Shown: piece after piece, positions 15,190 through 26,326 of the stretch
Position numbering within the stretch: position 1 is the first letter of the stretch
Layout: every line of letters starts with the position of its first letter
Assembly: GCF_041296385.1 (NCBI RefSeq)
Contig: NC_091017.1
Location: 10,038,001 to 10,102,000, forward strand
Length of the DNA stretch: 64,000 nt
Origin: Aphelocoma coerulescens
Taxonomy: Eukaryota > Chordata > Aves > Passeriformes > Corvidae
Direction of reading: 5' to 3'
Program-made: the position numbers and the translations under genes
Notes under the pieces: generated by a model
Told to the model about the DNA's origin: nothing
Database searches by the model: none
The model's input: the letters and a program-made list of their open reading frames with translations, nothing else

Positions 15190-15450
15190 ATAAGTGCCCA
15201 AAGGGCAATTGCAATTTTGTTTACACAGTGAATGAAAATATGTCCTCTATTGGATCATAATTGCCCCTTTAATCTTTCTGCTTTCCTTTATTCCACTCAT
15301 ATTTACTGGTGCTTAATGAGTTTTTAGCATGGACACAGTTAGAATTGCAATCTGCCCATTAAGATACCTCCAAAGAGCTTCTTTTGCAAACTGCTAATCA
15401 AGAATGCAATTGCAAGTCTGCACTGCAGACAGGGCCCCAGTTCTGGAGGC
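15190..15450. other. possible conserved non-coding element
   Basis: This stretch is unusually complex for its neighbourhood. It is rich in homeodomain-type cores (TAATTGC, TTAATGAG, GCTAATCA) and in ATTGCAAT/CAATTGCA palindromes, has almost no simple repeat, and holds no open frame of interest. This texture is typical of vertebrate developmental enhancers. It is an inference from composition only, and a multi-species alignment would decide it. Confidence 0.3.
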
Positions 15451-18400
15451 TGTGGAATAATTTTGAAAAAAAATAATAACTTGATACTTATTTAAACGAC
15501 TCAAGTTTTGCCTAAATCTTCACTGAACACTTTCTGTTGCAGTCCTTCCTTGGTTCTTTGCCAAAAAAAACAAAGCTGCGGTCTCCCTGAGGAAAAGTAG
15601 ACACAGGAATTAAGTTTCTGAGTGCTATGAATAGCAATATCAATAATACCATCAGGCTGGTCAGTGTCAGCTTACAACCAACATAAGAGCAAAACACAAT
15701 TCTAGTATTTTAGTGTTTAATCCTAAACCTGTGTTTACATTCAAGTTTTGCCTTTTATAGACACAATTATCACGTAAAATGACAACATTATAGAGATATT
15801 CTCCATGACTCTGAGTACATGAAATATTTATCAACTGTCCATAAAGACAACAAGCTACCTTGACTTATAATGTTTAAAGGCAGTTAATTCTCAGTCCTCC
15901 CATTAATTAAAAAATTACCCTACATTTATTCTATTATCTCTCATCACTCCGTACTCATATTTTTGTTAGGTTTTTTGTTCTTTATAAGACTATTCTTTAT
16001 ATTATAAAAAAATAGTTTCTTTCCACACTGACGCTTTACTCATAAATTTGAATGTGTGTGATATTTTCAGTCCCACAAAATTACCCAATCTTCCTCTTCA
16101 ATCCATCAAATCCTATGAAGCCTATACAGACCATCTTAAATGTCTGTTTCCCATTTGCAGTCCAGGAAGATTCTGAGACAGTTCCTTTGTTTTCCTTTCC
16201 TTAAAAACCCATCTTCAGTTTCTCAGGGCAAATCTCACAGTCAGAAAATCCTTTCCCGCTTCAGACACTTATAACTTTCACTTTAAAGTGGGAGCTCTTT
16301 CAGCTGCTATCTGCAATTCCCAGAGCTTAGCTGAAATGAAGACTGTGGACAATACAGTGCTTGAGATGTAATCCACTTACTTGCCTGAAGAATTCTCTCA
16401 AGAGAGTCTCAGTTGGCAATGCCATTTTGGCATCTAGATCAGAGTGATCTAGCAATCCTAGGTTAGACTGGAAAATACAAAGCTGCAAAAAAGAAATCCA
16501 AAAATCACCATTCTAATCCATTCTTACAACTAGCTGGCTTTCATTTTTCCAACTTTTCTGCAGAGAGTTCCCTGCTTAGTCTATTTTGAGGCAACAGCTG
16601 GCTGTTGACTAGGCATAATTGGATTCAGGCAAAAATAAGCTGCAAGAAATGCATCATTTTCCTGTGCACTTATGGGTTCAGTTCCACTTGGTTGTGAAAA
16701 TCCCTTAAAAGCTTCCCTCTGCTATCAGAAAAAGGCTGAGGTCAGCTGGAGCACTCCAGTGAACACTGCCTGGATTTAAATTGCTTTGGTTAACAGGTTC
16801 ATTCTCAGTAAAGATTTGTCAGTTAAGGATTCTCTTTCCCATATGCTCTGGCAGACTTCAAGTCTGTTGAGCATGGTACAGATTTCCATCCTCTCACACT
16901 TTTCTCTTCATTGGAACCCTTCTGACTGTTGCCTTTGAACACATTTTTTCTAGGGGAATCAAAATAGAAACATAAATTATTAGATTTTATTTCTGTACTC
17001 AAGTGTTTGTTAGCAAAGTCAAATTTAAATAATAAGGTAGTTGAAAACTTAGGAACATCCAAGAATCTTTATGAAGCAAAAATTCAACACAAAAATTGGA
17101 ACCATAGGAAAATAGGATTATTTTTCTTCAAACTGCATGAAATATACTATAAAGCTAAAATAAAGAAAATATAAAAGACTAAACTCATAAGCTGTTACTA
17201 ACATCTGTCACCACACAGTATCCCAGTAACTATACCTTTATAATAGTTTAGTACATCTTGACTCTAAACCACCATCTGTTCCAATCTGTAAAACTGCATT
17301 TGTACCATGGAGAACAGGGTGTTTTTCTAAAGTCAGAAAATTAATTAGCATACATGAGATGTGATAATAAAAAAATGCATATTTAAAGTGTTGTATTATT
17401 TTATAAAATAATCCTATTAGATTAAAAGAGTCTAAAATTATTTTTGATTGTTGCAGTACTTCCTGGTTCAGGAGTTTCTCTCCAACAAGCTGATGACAAC
17501 TCACAGGTACTTCCATAAGGTGGAAGTGTAGATTTCTCTCAAACATTCACAAATGCAAATGTGTTTATGTTTCCGCAGATCCAGTTTCCAAATGTATTGT
17601 AAGAAATTTCATTATTTGACAAAGCCATAGCCAAGGATACTTCTTTAAAACACAGCTTTCAAAACATAAGTTCAGTCTGTAACCAGCTCTGCCTAATACC
17701 TCTACTTGCCTATAGGCTTCCCATGAAATGACTGATGAAAACAAACAAAACCTAAGAATACGGGAAGAAAATTTATCTGTCAGCAGAACATTTCCTTCTC
17801 TTTGTTGCCTGTGATTATTATATTGGTCATGTCACACTCAAAAGTCAAGTTTCTTGTGGTTTTAGATACATCAGAAAGAACTCTTTAATTAGTAGGAAAC
17901 TATGATAATATAGAGACGTTGCCAGGGTTTAACATTTTCTTCTATTTCAGTAGACCCATGTATGCTACATCATAAGTACTGCTTTGATTGGTAGGCTTGG
18001 GAAAAAAAATTAGGTTTATACACTTGTGCACAAAAAAGATAAGGAAGCCAAGGGGAACTATTAACATTTGGAATTTAAGAGAAATTAGAGTTGTCATATG
18101 GAATGTGCCTTTAAAAATGATAGCTCTGGTCCATGGAAACTTTTTTCTGTCTGGGAAAAGAGTATTTCAGCCTTTGGACTTGCCAGAGTACTGCCAGGAG
18201 AAAAAACTCAAACGTTCAGCAAGCAAAGCTCCCTACAAACATATGGCTGCAACATCAGTGTGGGGAGTGGGCATTTAGAAGTCAGTATCTGCTGTGATTA
18301 CTCACCCTGAACAATAATGCTGGGGTTTTAACTGAAATTCCTCACACATAAGTAATATCTTGGCCACACTGTATTCCAACTGAACCTGGCCCAACTGAAT

Positions 18401-18627
18401 AAACTGAGGTGTTGGTCATCACTTCACAGTAACATTCCTGGCAATATCAACAGTTACAGCAGCTTCCAAGACATTTTTTGTGCCTGCCAAGGGACCCTTC
18501 ATAGAACAACCTGTGTAAGTGTGACTCTGTCCTGGACATAGCTTTGTATTATGTGGATTATTATAAAAAAAGATTTACTTTTCAAGTACTGAATGGAATA
18601 CACATATAAAAATACATATATACACGT

Positions 18628-18642
18628 GTATATATATATATA
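18628..18642. repeat. TA dinucleotide repeat
   Basis: A short (TA)n tract within a longer AT/CA-alternating region at about 18,600-18,655. Simple repeat, prone to slippage. Confidence 0.8.
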
Positions 18643-20199
18643 CATGTACATTTACCCACAGATGTATATGCATACGTTTACGAACATAGATAAAAATGTT
18701 TGCAGGACATGCTTGAATTATAGATATTAGAGATTGCAAAGAACTTGATATTACTATGAATGACTTTAACCAGAAAATATCCAGCAACAACTGCTAGAAA
18801 TCAAGATGCTTTGAGTCCTTTCCTCAGTGAGATCCAATACTGAGATATTTCTATGGTTAATAGTCACAACAAACCAAACATATGAGCAGCTGGTGGAGAA
18901 AATAGCTTATTGATGTTATGCTGGGAAAGAACATGAGTCTTGCAATCTGTGCAGCAACCAAATACAATAAGAACTGTAGATTTGATTTTGGATGAAATAC
19001 TAATTTAAAATGTTTACAATTGTATTACAGCCTTTATTCAATATTTCTTTCATTGCTCTAACTTTGTAGAAACAACTCTTGAGCAGTGGGTAAGCTTCCA
19101 AAGTAAAATAAATGATAGAGTAAGAGAGAAAATTTATAATGCATAATAGATGGAAGAACAGGTGCATCAGAAAGTTTTGTATTTTAGACAGATTGTAAAA
19201 CAGATATTTGGATGTAACTGGGCTATAAATTCTGTAAGCAGAGGTAATGCAAGGAAGCAGAATAAAAGCAAACCATTCTAGATTTGATAAGTGTTATTGT
19301 TCTGACTTGAAATATTAGACATGACTTAGAAACATTTGGATGGGAGAGTGAACGTCTGAAAATAAATATAGGGAAACTTTCCTCATTTACTATTTTTACT
19401 CCTGCTTCTGTTCTTGTTTTTGTTAATATTACCAGTTTATTACCGTATGTTATGAAAAATTATACCTACAAATACACTTCTACTAAAAAATAAAAGGCTT
19501 TCCTGGATTTAAATCAAAATACCTGGCTGAAAAAGATGCCATCTCATTTATCCCAGCCAAAATCTAAGCCCTGGCAACAGCTTGATAATTGATACAAAGT
19601 GGTTGCCAATTGCTAACACTTGAAATCAGTTCAGGTATCCTCCAGGTCCTTATCTTCTGCAACACCTCTATTTCTCTTTTACCCCTTCAAAACCCCTTAA
19701 AACATCCATCTAAGTCCTAGTGCCCAATTTATGCTTTCCAGCAGATTTACTGTCCCAGCAGGGTAACTCAGGAGGTTCACAGCACTGCAGGAGTGGCCAT
19801 CACAAACTCAGGATTGTCAGCTCAACGGGGCAGGGAGCTTCAAGTCAGACGTTCAGCTGCAGTAATTTTGAGAGAGGAAAAATCCTCATCTATGTGCCTC
19901 AAGACATCTCTAAAGTTCTGTCTTTTCAAGAGAGTTTTTGTGATGCCTAGACATACTATGACTCTGGAAACTACCAGAGCACTCCCTACCTATTTCTTGC
20001 TTAGTGTGCAAACATCGGTATGGGAATGCATTCCTTTGGACTGGCCATGGTCCCTTAGACTGCTACAAGTCTACTTCCACAGTTTCTCCTTTTGAAAACA
20101 CTTTGTACTAGGCAAAAGAAGCAATATTTTTAACTGGCTTAATCACGTGAAGGGGCTGAAATTTCTAAACATCTTTTAGCCTTATTAGCTTAGTAAGAG

Positions 20200-20240
20200 T
20201 ATCATAGAAGTATCATAGTATCATAGAAGATACTATGAAA
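20200..20240. repeat. repeated TATCATAGAAG units forming a hairpin
   Basis: TATCATAGAAG-type units recur in tandem. Within them TCATAGTATC (20,213-20,222) and its exact reverse complement (20,229-20,238) flank a 6-base loop. The motif also resembles the ATCATAGAATCATAG tail repeats of avian CR1 LINEs, so it may be a decayed CR1 tail. No CR1 body is recognisable next to it. Confidence 0.6.
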
Positions 20241-21457
20241 GTTACAGGAACTGCTTAGCATCTGGAAGTATCTCTAAAAATTATCATGCCTAAAACAATA
20301 TGCTCAAAGTAGGCAGGGATGCTAGAAGACTTCATTATAAAAACTGATGTAAGTATCCTCTCAAACATATATTTTTCAGCTCAAAACCCATGGTATTTCA
20401 GTGTGCCTGGCACTAATGCTCATGCCTTCCTCACTCACATCCCTCATCTCACCAATTTAATGAGTTTTGATTACCCACCCATGCTGCTACTTCTCTCTGA
20501 ACTGTCTGCTTAAATTCTTGTCAATATTGTGGAAAAAGATTGTCCTACATCTATAGGTTGTAGGTGTTTACACATATAACAGACCTTTTGTTATTTTCTT
20601 CAAATTTCAAGTCAAATTAACTTGAAGACTTTTTAAAGTCTTAAATGCTTAGATCTCCAAAGTCACAGTTACAATGTTTAAATCCCATATTTTCGTTAGC
20701 ACAGTATGTGTTTTCCTTATGTGTGCTACATATGAGTCTAATCAGAAACCTGTCTACTGGGATATCGTTGCAGCAAGCAACACATTTACTAATTAGAATA
20801 GTGGAGGAAATTTACTTGACTCATTCTTTAATCAAGAGAAATACTCCTGATAATGTGAGTTTTGTAGCAGTAAAGACTAGCTAGGGACTTGAGGATCTGG
20901 CCTGAAATAAATAGAAAAACAAACAATAAAAGACAACAAAGGAATATTTTTTTCTTTTTCCACCTGGTGAGAAGCAGGTCTGGCTTCAAATGCACAACCT
21001 TACACTGAACACCTATCCAAGAACTATACCATACATACTTTATTTAACTGCACATAAATATATGCTGTACCATATGTTCTTTTTTCAATATGTTTTATTT
21101 TTAAGTATATTTTCATTCATTTTATTAATGATTAACATGGCTCTAAATGCTGTGAGCTTTTATCTTCTTTTAAATTTTCCTCATATTCTATCACAAGGTC
21201 TTAATTTTTTGGACAACATTTAAAGTTTTTTGACATTTTAAAAGCATTGCACTTTTAGATATATACTAAGAATGTCAGGTCAACACTTAAAAACTAATGC
21301 CTGATAAAACTGTAAGTCAAATATTTCTTAGCTGGTTTAAGAATGAGTAAAGGATAGTAAAAGTTCTTTGAATTAAGTAGAGGCTTGAACTCCTTTTCTA
21401 GGTTATAGAGATTGTCATAGAGACCCTTCTAACTGTATTCTCAGTGTTAAATTTTAC

Positions 21458-21476
21458 AAAAAAAAAAAAAAAAAAA
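21458..21476 (+). repeat. 19-base poly-A run
   Basis: A plain A homopolymer. It has no obvious retrocopy body or target duplication around it. Confidence 0.85.
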
Positions 21477-23262
21477 GAAGCTAGTTTATTCACAGTTAAC
21501 AGAATACAAAACTGAGTTAGCCCCAAAAGAAAAATATTGATTTAAAGAAATTACTAATTTGATATACTTTTACAGTATGAAGATGAATAACAAAATTAAC
21601 TTACAAATCTTTTTCTTGTAAAAGAATGCATTATTGTAAGTCATTGAAGATGGAAAAACAAACGGAATACATTTTAGACAATGTATATATTTATTTACAA
21701 CTGAGCTTTAAGTTTGTATGTTTTGTGAGACTTATTAGACATTTCTCACCACTTTGAATTCCTAGATTAGAAATCCTGGAAAAAGTTAGAACAGAAAAAG
21801 TTCAGATAAAACCTTGCAATTTACCTATTTTACTGAATTAAATTGTGTCCAGCAACACTCCTAACTGACTGGAATGTAAGAGCTTTTCCAGGATTCTTAT
21901 GACCCTTGGCAACTAGTGGTTTTCCAATGAATTCATAGATGTTATTTTAGACAAAATGTTCCAGGCACACTTAAGAGCCAGTTTGGATGCAGTCACCTCA
22001 CTTTGGTGGCTAAGAGACTTCACATAACTGCCATGAGAGATTGTCATGTCAGGTGGCCTCTGTACCCCAAGAGCTCTTCAAGGGATGCCTCATTTACCAG
22101 TAGAAACATACCTGTACATTAAGCTAAAGAAAAAGAGAATCAGATTTTAAATATTTCTGTGCATCTTAAAAAGCAAATGTTTTAAAGGGATCAAAACCTG
22201 GAGACCTCAATGTGATCCATTGCAAGTGGAGTATTTGTGCTCTGAACCATTATTATGCTATAGGGTGGACAGGGTGTTTAAATGCTGTTCTTGCTATTTC
22301 ACTGCAATTTGGCCTGGAATATTGAGTCCTTCCCTCCTTATATCTCTTTTACAGTAATTATAAAGGAGTTGTTTCTCACTTCTTCAGTGAAATAAATCCT
22401 ACAAATTGAAAACTTTGATTTAAAATATGATCAATTTCATTGTTAAAGCAAAATGGGAGATGTTTAACATTTTTACTTTTTAACATTTTAGATTTTTACT
22501 TTCTATTTAATAAGATGTAATGCTGCCCTGTGATCAGTACTTTAGTGAATTTTAATTAGAGTTTGATGGAGTATTACTTACAAATACAGTCTGATTAATT
22601 TGATCCAACTTTCTGCCAAAGACAAGATATGAACACATTTTGGATTTTAGTATTTGCTTAAATCATGTAGACAAACAAATTTCAGACAGTGAGTTCCTGA
22701 TGAATTGTTCTCTTTCCTATTCATTCCTTATTATTGCTGTCTGTTCTATGAGAATGGATATATAAATTAAAATATTTTTGAAGCAGAGCACGAAGCAGAG
22801 CTATTATTTTAAGAAAAAGATTAAAAAATAATTAACATCGATCATTCATTCACATAAAAATGAATGTAAAAGTGATTATTGGAAATAGCCTCTTATATTT
22901 CACAGAAACATTTGCACAAAAGAATCTGAAATATTATTATATGCATTATACAATAATACCGGTCATTTGAGCAAGTATTGTAAATGCTTGTCTACTCTTG
23001 TGGAATATGATTATGGGGTTTATATGATTCTGTAGGTATTCCTTAAATGTTTAGAATCTTGAAAATTCATTCTCTACCTTTAGAAATAGTGTACAACATA
23101 CCTTCAGTGTTACAACTTTCTACAGACCCTGAGACTCAGAAAAGATGATACAGCAGCATAACATCTAAAACTGTTACATCTGGCTGCTTTGTTCTTTCTT
23201 TGCTCTATGACTGTTTCTATTTGGTTTTGTTTACTTTCAGAAATTACTCCTGTCCTATATTC

Positions 23263-23267
23263 ATAAG
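23263..23267. repeat. left target-site duplication of the provirus
   Basis: ATAAG directly abuts the outer TG of the left LTR. Its partner on the right is ATAAC at 28,508-28,512, a 4/5 match. A 5-bp duplication is what ERVL-type and many alpha/gamma-like insertions leave; the last base has presumably mutated. Confidence 0.6.
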
Positions 23268-23820
23268 TGTACTAATTTGAAAACAAACCAGTGGGAGATC
23301 ACAAGTCAGAATTATAATTTAATAGGAAAATTAAAATAAATGCAATAGTACAGGAATACTGCCAGAGTCAGGATACAACCTGACAGCCAGTTAGTCAGGG
23401 TGGTGGTAGCAGTCCAGATGAAGTGATCCTGTTGAAGCAGTGATCCTACAGAAGGGTCTAGTCTTCATCTGAAGGTCCGGTGGTAGCTCCTGTCCTCTGG
23501 GAATCCAGTAGGTAAGGACTGCTTATGTTGTTCTGAATCCCAGATTATATCCAGGTGGGAATGCTTGGCTCCTCCTCCTGGGCAGAGCATCTCACAATTA
23601 CATAGATGTAATTCTATGAGTCATGTGGTGGGTGCTTGATTGCCCATTAGACAGAGATAGTCCCCGGAGGGAGTTATCAGGGATGAGTCATGGTAGGAGA
23701 TAACGAACACAGCCCCACCTGTTTTAACAGCTTGTGAAGATGATAATAGAATACATACTACTGGTTACATCTTACATTGTATCCTAGGAAATTATCCACA
23801 TCTACATCATAGCCTAATCA
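23268..23820 (-). mobile_element. 3' LTR of the minus-strand provirus
   Basis: It aligns with the right LTR over about 520 bases. I count by eye about 30 substitutions in roughly 490 alignable bases, outside one rearranged block. The outer end is TGTACTAATTTG (plus strand), that is CA at the retroviral 3' end. The inner boundary is uncertain. Similarity to the other LTR stops near 23,790, but the next TG preceded by a GGAGGG-containing purine stretch (minus strand, ending at 23,821) would put the start at 23,820. It carries two TGAGTCA AP-1 consensus sites, at 23,617-23,623 and 23,684-23,690. Confidence 0.9.
23617..23690. promoter_or_regulatory. paired AP-1 motifs in the left LTR
   Basis: Two perfect TGAGTCA palindromic AP-1 consensus sites start 67 bases apart. 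The same pair with the same spacing is kept in the right LTR. In an LTR these would sit in U3 and could drive inducible transcription. Activity is inferred, not shown. Confidence 0.5.
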
Positions 23821-23852
23821 ATACCCTCCGTAATCTCTACACAATGAAAACC

Positions 23853-24056
23853 TTACACAGAGCTCTCACCTAAAATTGGGTCTCCTTGTGGTACACAACA
23901 GGTTTCCCCATCTTCCTGCATTACCCACCAAGTATAACCAGGTCCTTGAGCAAAAACAATCCCATGGATGGGTTTGCTTTTGCCTGAGGTGGGACTAATC
24001 CAAACAGTGTTTCCTAAAATACCTCTCATGTGTACCACAGGGACTCTTATCTCCAT
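23853..24056 (-). pseudogene. integrase C-terminal domain fragment
   Basis: A 67-codon frame containing GNTVWISP, GTV-like beta-strand residues, YTWWVMQEDGE and VPQGDPIL. This resembles the C-terminal DNA-binding domain of retroviral integrase. It is out of frame with the catalytic core upstream: the shift lies at about 24,050, where the longer frame runs into an unrelated tail. The stop is about 32 bases from the LTR, which shows that integrase is the last gene of this element. Confidence 0.8.
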
Positions 24057-24678
24057 CCACTTTGTGCAATGGTTCAGACTGGGCAGGACCAGCTTGATTG
24101 ATGGAGCTGCTTGTGTTGACTGTCCAGGTGGCCTTTGCTAAATTCAGTTCCCAATTTTTGAAAGTCCCCCCACCAAGTGCTTTCAAGGTCTTCTTAAGTA
24201 GTCCATTGCAGCGTTCAACTTTCCCAGCAGCTGGTGCATGATAGGGGACATGATATATCCATTTGATTCCATGTTCTTTGGCCCAGGTGCTTACGAGGCC
24301 GTTCTTGAAATTGGTCCCGTTGTCTGACTTGATTCTCTCAGGGGTGCCATGTCTCCACAGGACTTGCTTTTCCAGGCCCAAGATGGTGTTCTGGGCAGTA
24401 GCGTGAGGCACAGGGTAGGTCTCCAACCATCCAGTGGTTGCTTCCACCGTGGTCAGCACATAGCACTTGCCTTGGCGGGTTTGGGAAAAGGTGATGTAGT
24501 CAATTTGCCAGGCTTCCCCACACCTGTACTTTGACCATCGTCCACCATACCATAAAGGCTTCACCCGCTTGCCCTGTTTGATTGCAGCACAGGTCTCACA
24601 ACTGTGGATGACCTCTGAAATGCTGTCCATGGTAAGGTCCACCCCTCGGTCACGGGCCCATCGGTATATTGTATCTCA
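23995..24678 (-). pseudogene. retroviral integrase, zinc finger and catalytic core
   Basis: The enzyme would join retroviral cDNA to host DNA. The open frame of 215 codons (from 24,642) holds the CETCAA half of the HHCC zinc finger, then the three acidic catalytic residues: D in WQIDYI, D in SDNGTNF and E in GKVERCNG. Exactly 35 residues lie between the second and third, the D,D35E pattern. An in-frame TGA at 24,678-24,676 separates it from the upstream H-x-H part of the zinc finger (HDASGHQG, about 24,715-24,680). At its end a frameshift near 24,050 replaces the C-terminal domain. This is the best-preserved coding piece of the provirus, but it is broken on both sides and lacks its own start context. 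Confidence 0.93.
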
Positions 24679-24843
24679 TCCCTGATGACCAGAGGCATCA
24701 TGGGCCCAACGAGCTAGGAATAATTCTCCCTTGTGCTGCCAGTCCAGATCCACCTGTGATACTTTCACCTTGGCAGCTTGGTCCACCTGCTTGCTGCGAT
24801 GTTCTTCGTTAGCCCGACTCTTGGGTACGTGCGCATCCACATG

Positions 24844-25215
24844 TCAAACCTTCACGATCAGCCTCTCTACTAAGGTGGTGATGTCCTGCCAAATCTCAGG
24901 GGCCCAGACAGGTTTCCCTCTGCACTGCCAGTTGGCTTTTCTCCAGTGAACCAGCCATCCCCACAGAGCATTAGCTACCATCCACGAGTCGGTGTAGAGA
25001 TAGAGCCTCGGCCACTTCTCTCGTTCAGCAATATCCAAAGCCAGCTGGATGGCTTTAAGCTCTGTGACCTGACTCGATCCACCTTGTCCCTCAGTAGCTT
25101 GGGCAACTCATTGTGTGGGGCTCCATACTGCAGCTTTCCATTTCCAGTTAGCACCTACAATTCAGCAGGAATCATCAGTGAAGAGGGCATAACGTCTTTC
25201 AGTCTCCCATAGCTC
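24844..25215 (-). pseudogene. RNase H domain of pol, broken
   Basis: RNase H would degrade the RNA strand of the RNA:DNA hybrid. The domain starts with YALFTDDSC (end of the frame at 25,162-25,458), which has the first catalytic Asp in a TDDS version of the usual TDGS motif. It continues in another frame (25,038-24,844) with AEREKW and YLYTDSWMVANALWGWL, which holds the later catalytic Asp. Between them the glutamate helix (TELKAIQLAL) is visible around 25,065 in frame with the second part. A TGA interrupts near 25,110 and a frame change separates the halves. Confidence 0.85.
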
Positions 25216-25846
25216 GTTATATGGTAGGGGTTCCTCGGCACGTGTCACTTGCTCTTCCTCTACTTCGGAAGAAAATACAAGTGTCATCTTCAGCCAGTTT
25301 GCTATAATTTCCAGAATCCCAGGGCAATTCGGGTTTCCAATACGGGCATGCTGCATGATGAGTGCAATCCATTTGCTCCATGTGGTGTCAGTGGTGTGAT
25401 GCATGGAAGGAACCTTTCCCTTGAACATCAAACCCAGCACCAGTAGTTGGGGTGCCAATTACAGCGGCACTTCGGTGCCAATTACTTTCTGAGGTTCCTT
25501 GAACTCCTTCATAGGCAGCCAAGATTTCCTTCTCTGTTGGGGTGTAGTTGGCTTTGGACCCTCTGTAGTAGCTTCAGCTCAAGAATCCCAGTGGTCAGCC
25601 CCGAGTCTCACCAGGCACCTTCTGCCAAAGGCTCCAAGACAGACCATAGCTCCCGGCTGCAGAGTAAAGTACATTCTTCATTTCTGGTCCCGTCCTGACT
25701 GGGCCAAGGGCTACTGCATGAGCAATTTCCTGCTTGATCTGGGCGAAGGCTTGTTGCTGTTCAGGGCCCCAGTGGAAATCATTCTTGAGGGTAACCAGGT
25801 AGAGAGGGCTCACTGTCTGTATGTGCATACAATATGCTGCTAGCAA
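25162..25846 (-). pseudogene. pol connection region between RT and RNase H
   Basis: Two frames (25,595-25,846 and 25,162-25,458) carry typical pol connection-domain sequence. The first contains SPLYLVTLKNDFHWGPEQQ and WSLWQKVPGE. The second contains MFKGKVPSMHH and TWSKWIALIMQHARIGN. A gap of about 140 bases with a frame change lies between them. The upstream end of the first frame is truncated by the inner solo LTR that starts at about 25,822. Confidence 0.85.
25816..25821. repeat. left flank repeat of the inner solo LTR
   Basis: TCTGTA abuts the proposed LTR start. The partner GCTGTA lies at 26,164-26,169. A 5/6 match is consistent with a 6-bp target duplication carrying one mutation. Confidence 0.45.
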
Positions 25847-26163
25847 GAATTTCTCTTGCTTCTTTCCAGCCCCATGAGATATTTTTCTCTCTCATGGAAG
25901 ATATTTGTAGAGTTCTATAAGCTATGAACACCTGCAACATTGCAAAGCTTTGTTTATCGTACAGTAGAAAAGTATTTTGACAATGGATGTTTTAGTATTT
26001 TAGCCAATCACCCCAAGGGGTGGCTGATCCTTTGACCAATTAGACTATGAAGAAAAAAGTCTATAAAAGAGTTTGTAAAGTAATTAAATAAATCAGTCTT
26101 GCTGCACAATTCCTGCCTGTTGGATCTCTCTTCTCCTCCCTACCCCTGCGGAACACCATGATA
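25822..26163 (+). mobile_element. solo LTR nested in pol of the provirus (first)
   Basis: 342 bases interrupt the pol frame between the RT thumb and the connection domain, in the opposite orientation to the provirus. It reads as a promoter and polyadenylation unit: a CCAAT box (GCCAATCACC near 25,999), TATAAAA at 26,062-26,068, AATAAA at 26,087-26,092, then a pyrimidine-rich 3' part. It starts with TG but ends in TA instead of CA. The boundaries rest on the flanking TCTGTA/GCTGTA pair and on where retroviral protein similarity stops and resumes. The family is not identified; it is probably class II. Confidence 0.75.
26062..26092 (+). promoter_or_regulatory. TATA box and polyadenylation signal of the nested LTR
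   Basis: TATAAAA (26,062-26,068) lies 19 bases upstream of AATAAA (26,087-26,092). Such close spacing would put the R region immediately after the TATA box, as in compact alpha- and betaretrovirus-like LTRs. Confidence 0.6.
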
Positions 26164-26326
26164 GCTGTACTTGGGAAGGTGCATTCTCCAAAAGCCTATG
26201 GCACCTAAGAAAGCTTGCGTTTCCTTCAGCTTGGTCGGTGAAGACATCGCAGTGATCTTATTGATGAGCTCAGTGGGAATCTGATGCCATCCAACTTGCC
26301 ATTTTACTCTCATGAACTGGATCTCC
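26164..26326 (-). pseudogene. RT thumb fragment of pol
   Basis: The minus-strand frame contains QQEIQFMRVKWQ and KETQAFLGAIGFWRMHLPKYS, typical of the thumb of retroviral reverse transcriptase. It is isolated between the two nested solo LTRs. A longer open frame of 179 codons (26,140-26,679) runs through it, but roughly its first two thirds are read-through of the LTR and not viral protein. Confidence 0.88.
26321..26326. repeat. left target-site duplication of the second nested LTR
   Basis: ATCTCC directly precedes TGTTGGGAAA. The identical ATCTCC follows the LTR at 26,753-26,758. Confidence 0.9.

Larger units (their letters stand above)
13278..23262. other. AT-rich non-coding DNA, no gene seen
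   Basis: Only short chance-sized frames occur, none longer than about 100 codons. Contents that stand out are the possible conserved element at 15.19-15.45 kb, a TA-rich microsatellite near 18,628, a perfect 10-bp-stem hairpin at 20,213-20,238 and a 19-base A run at 21,458-21,476. Nothing else is identifiable. Confidence 0.65.

Noticed and set aside
23820..23853. A missing or cryptic env gene downstream of integrase
   Set aside because: Only about 32 bases lie between the integrase stop and the LTR, so no env was present at this position in this copy.
24349..25843. Plus-strand frames across the provirus
   Set aside because: Antisense shadows of the minus-strand pol gene.
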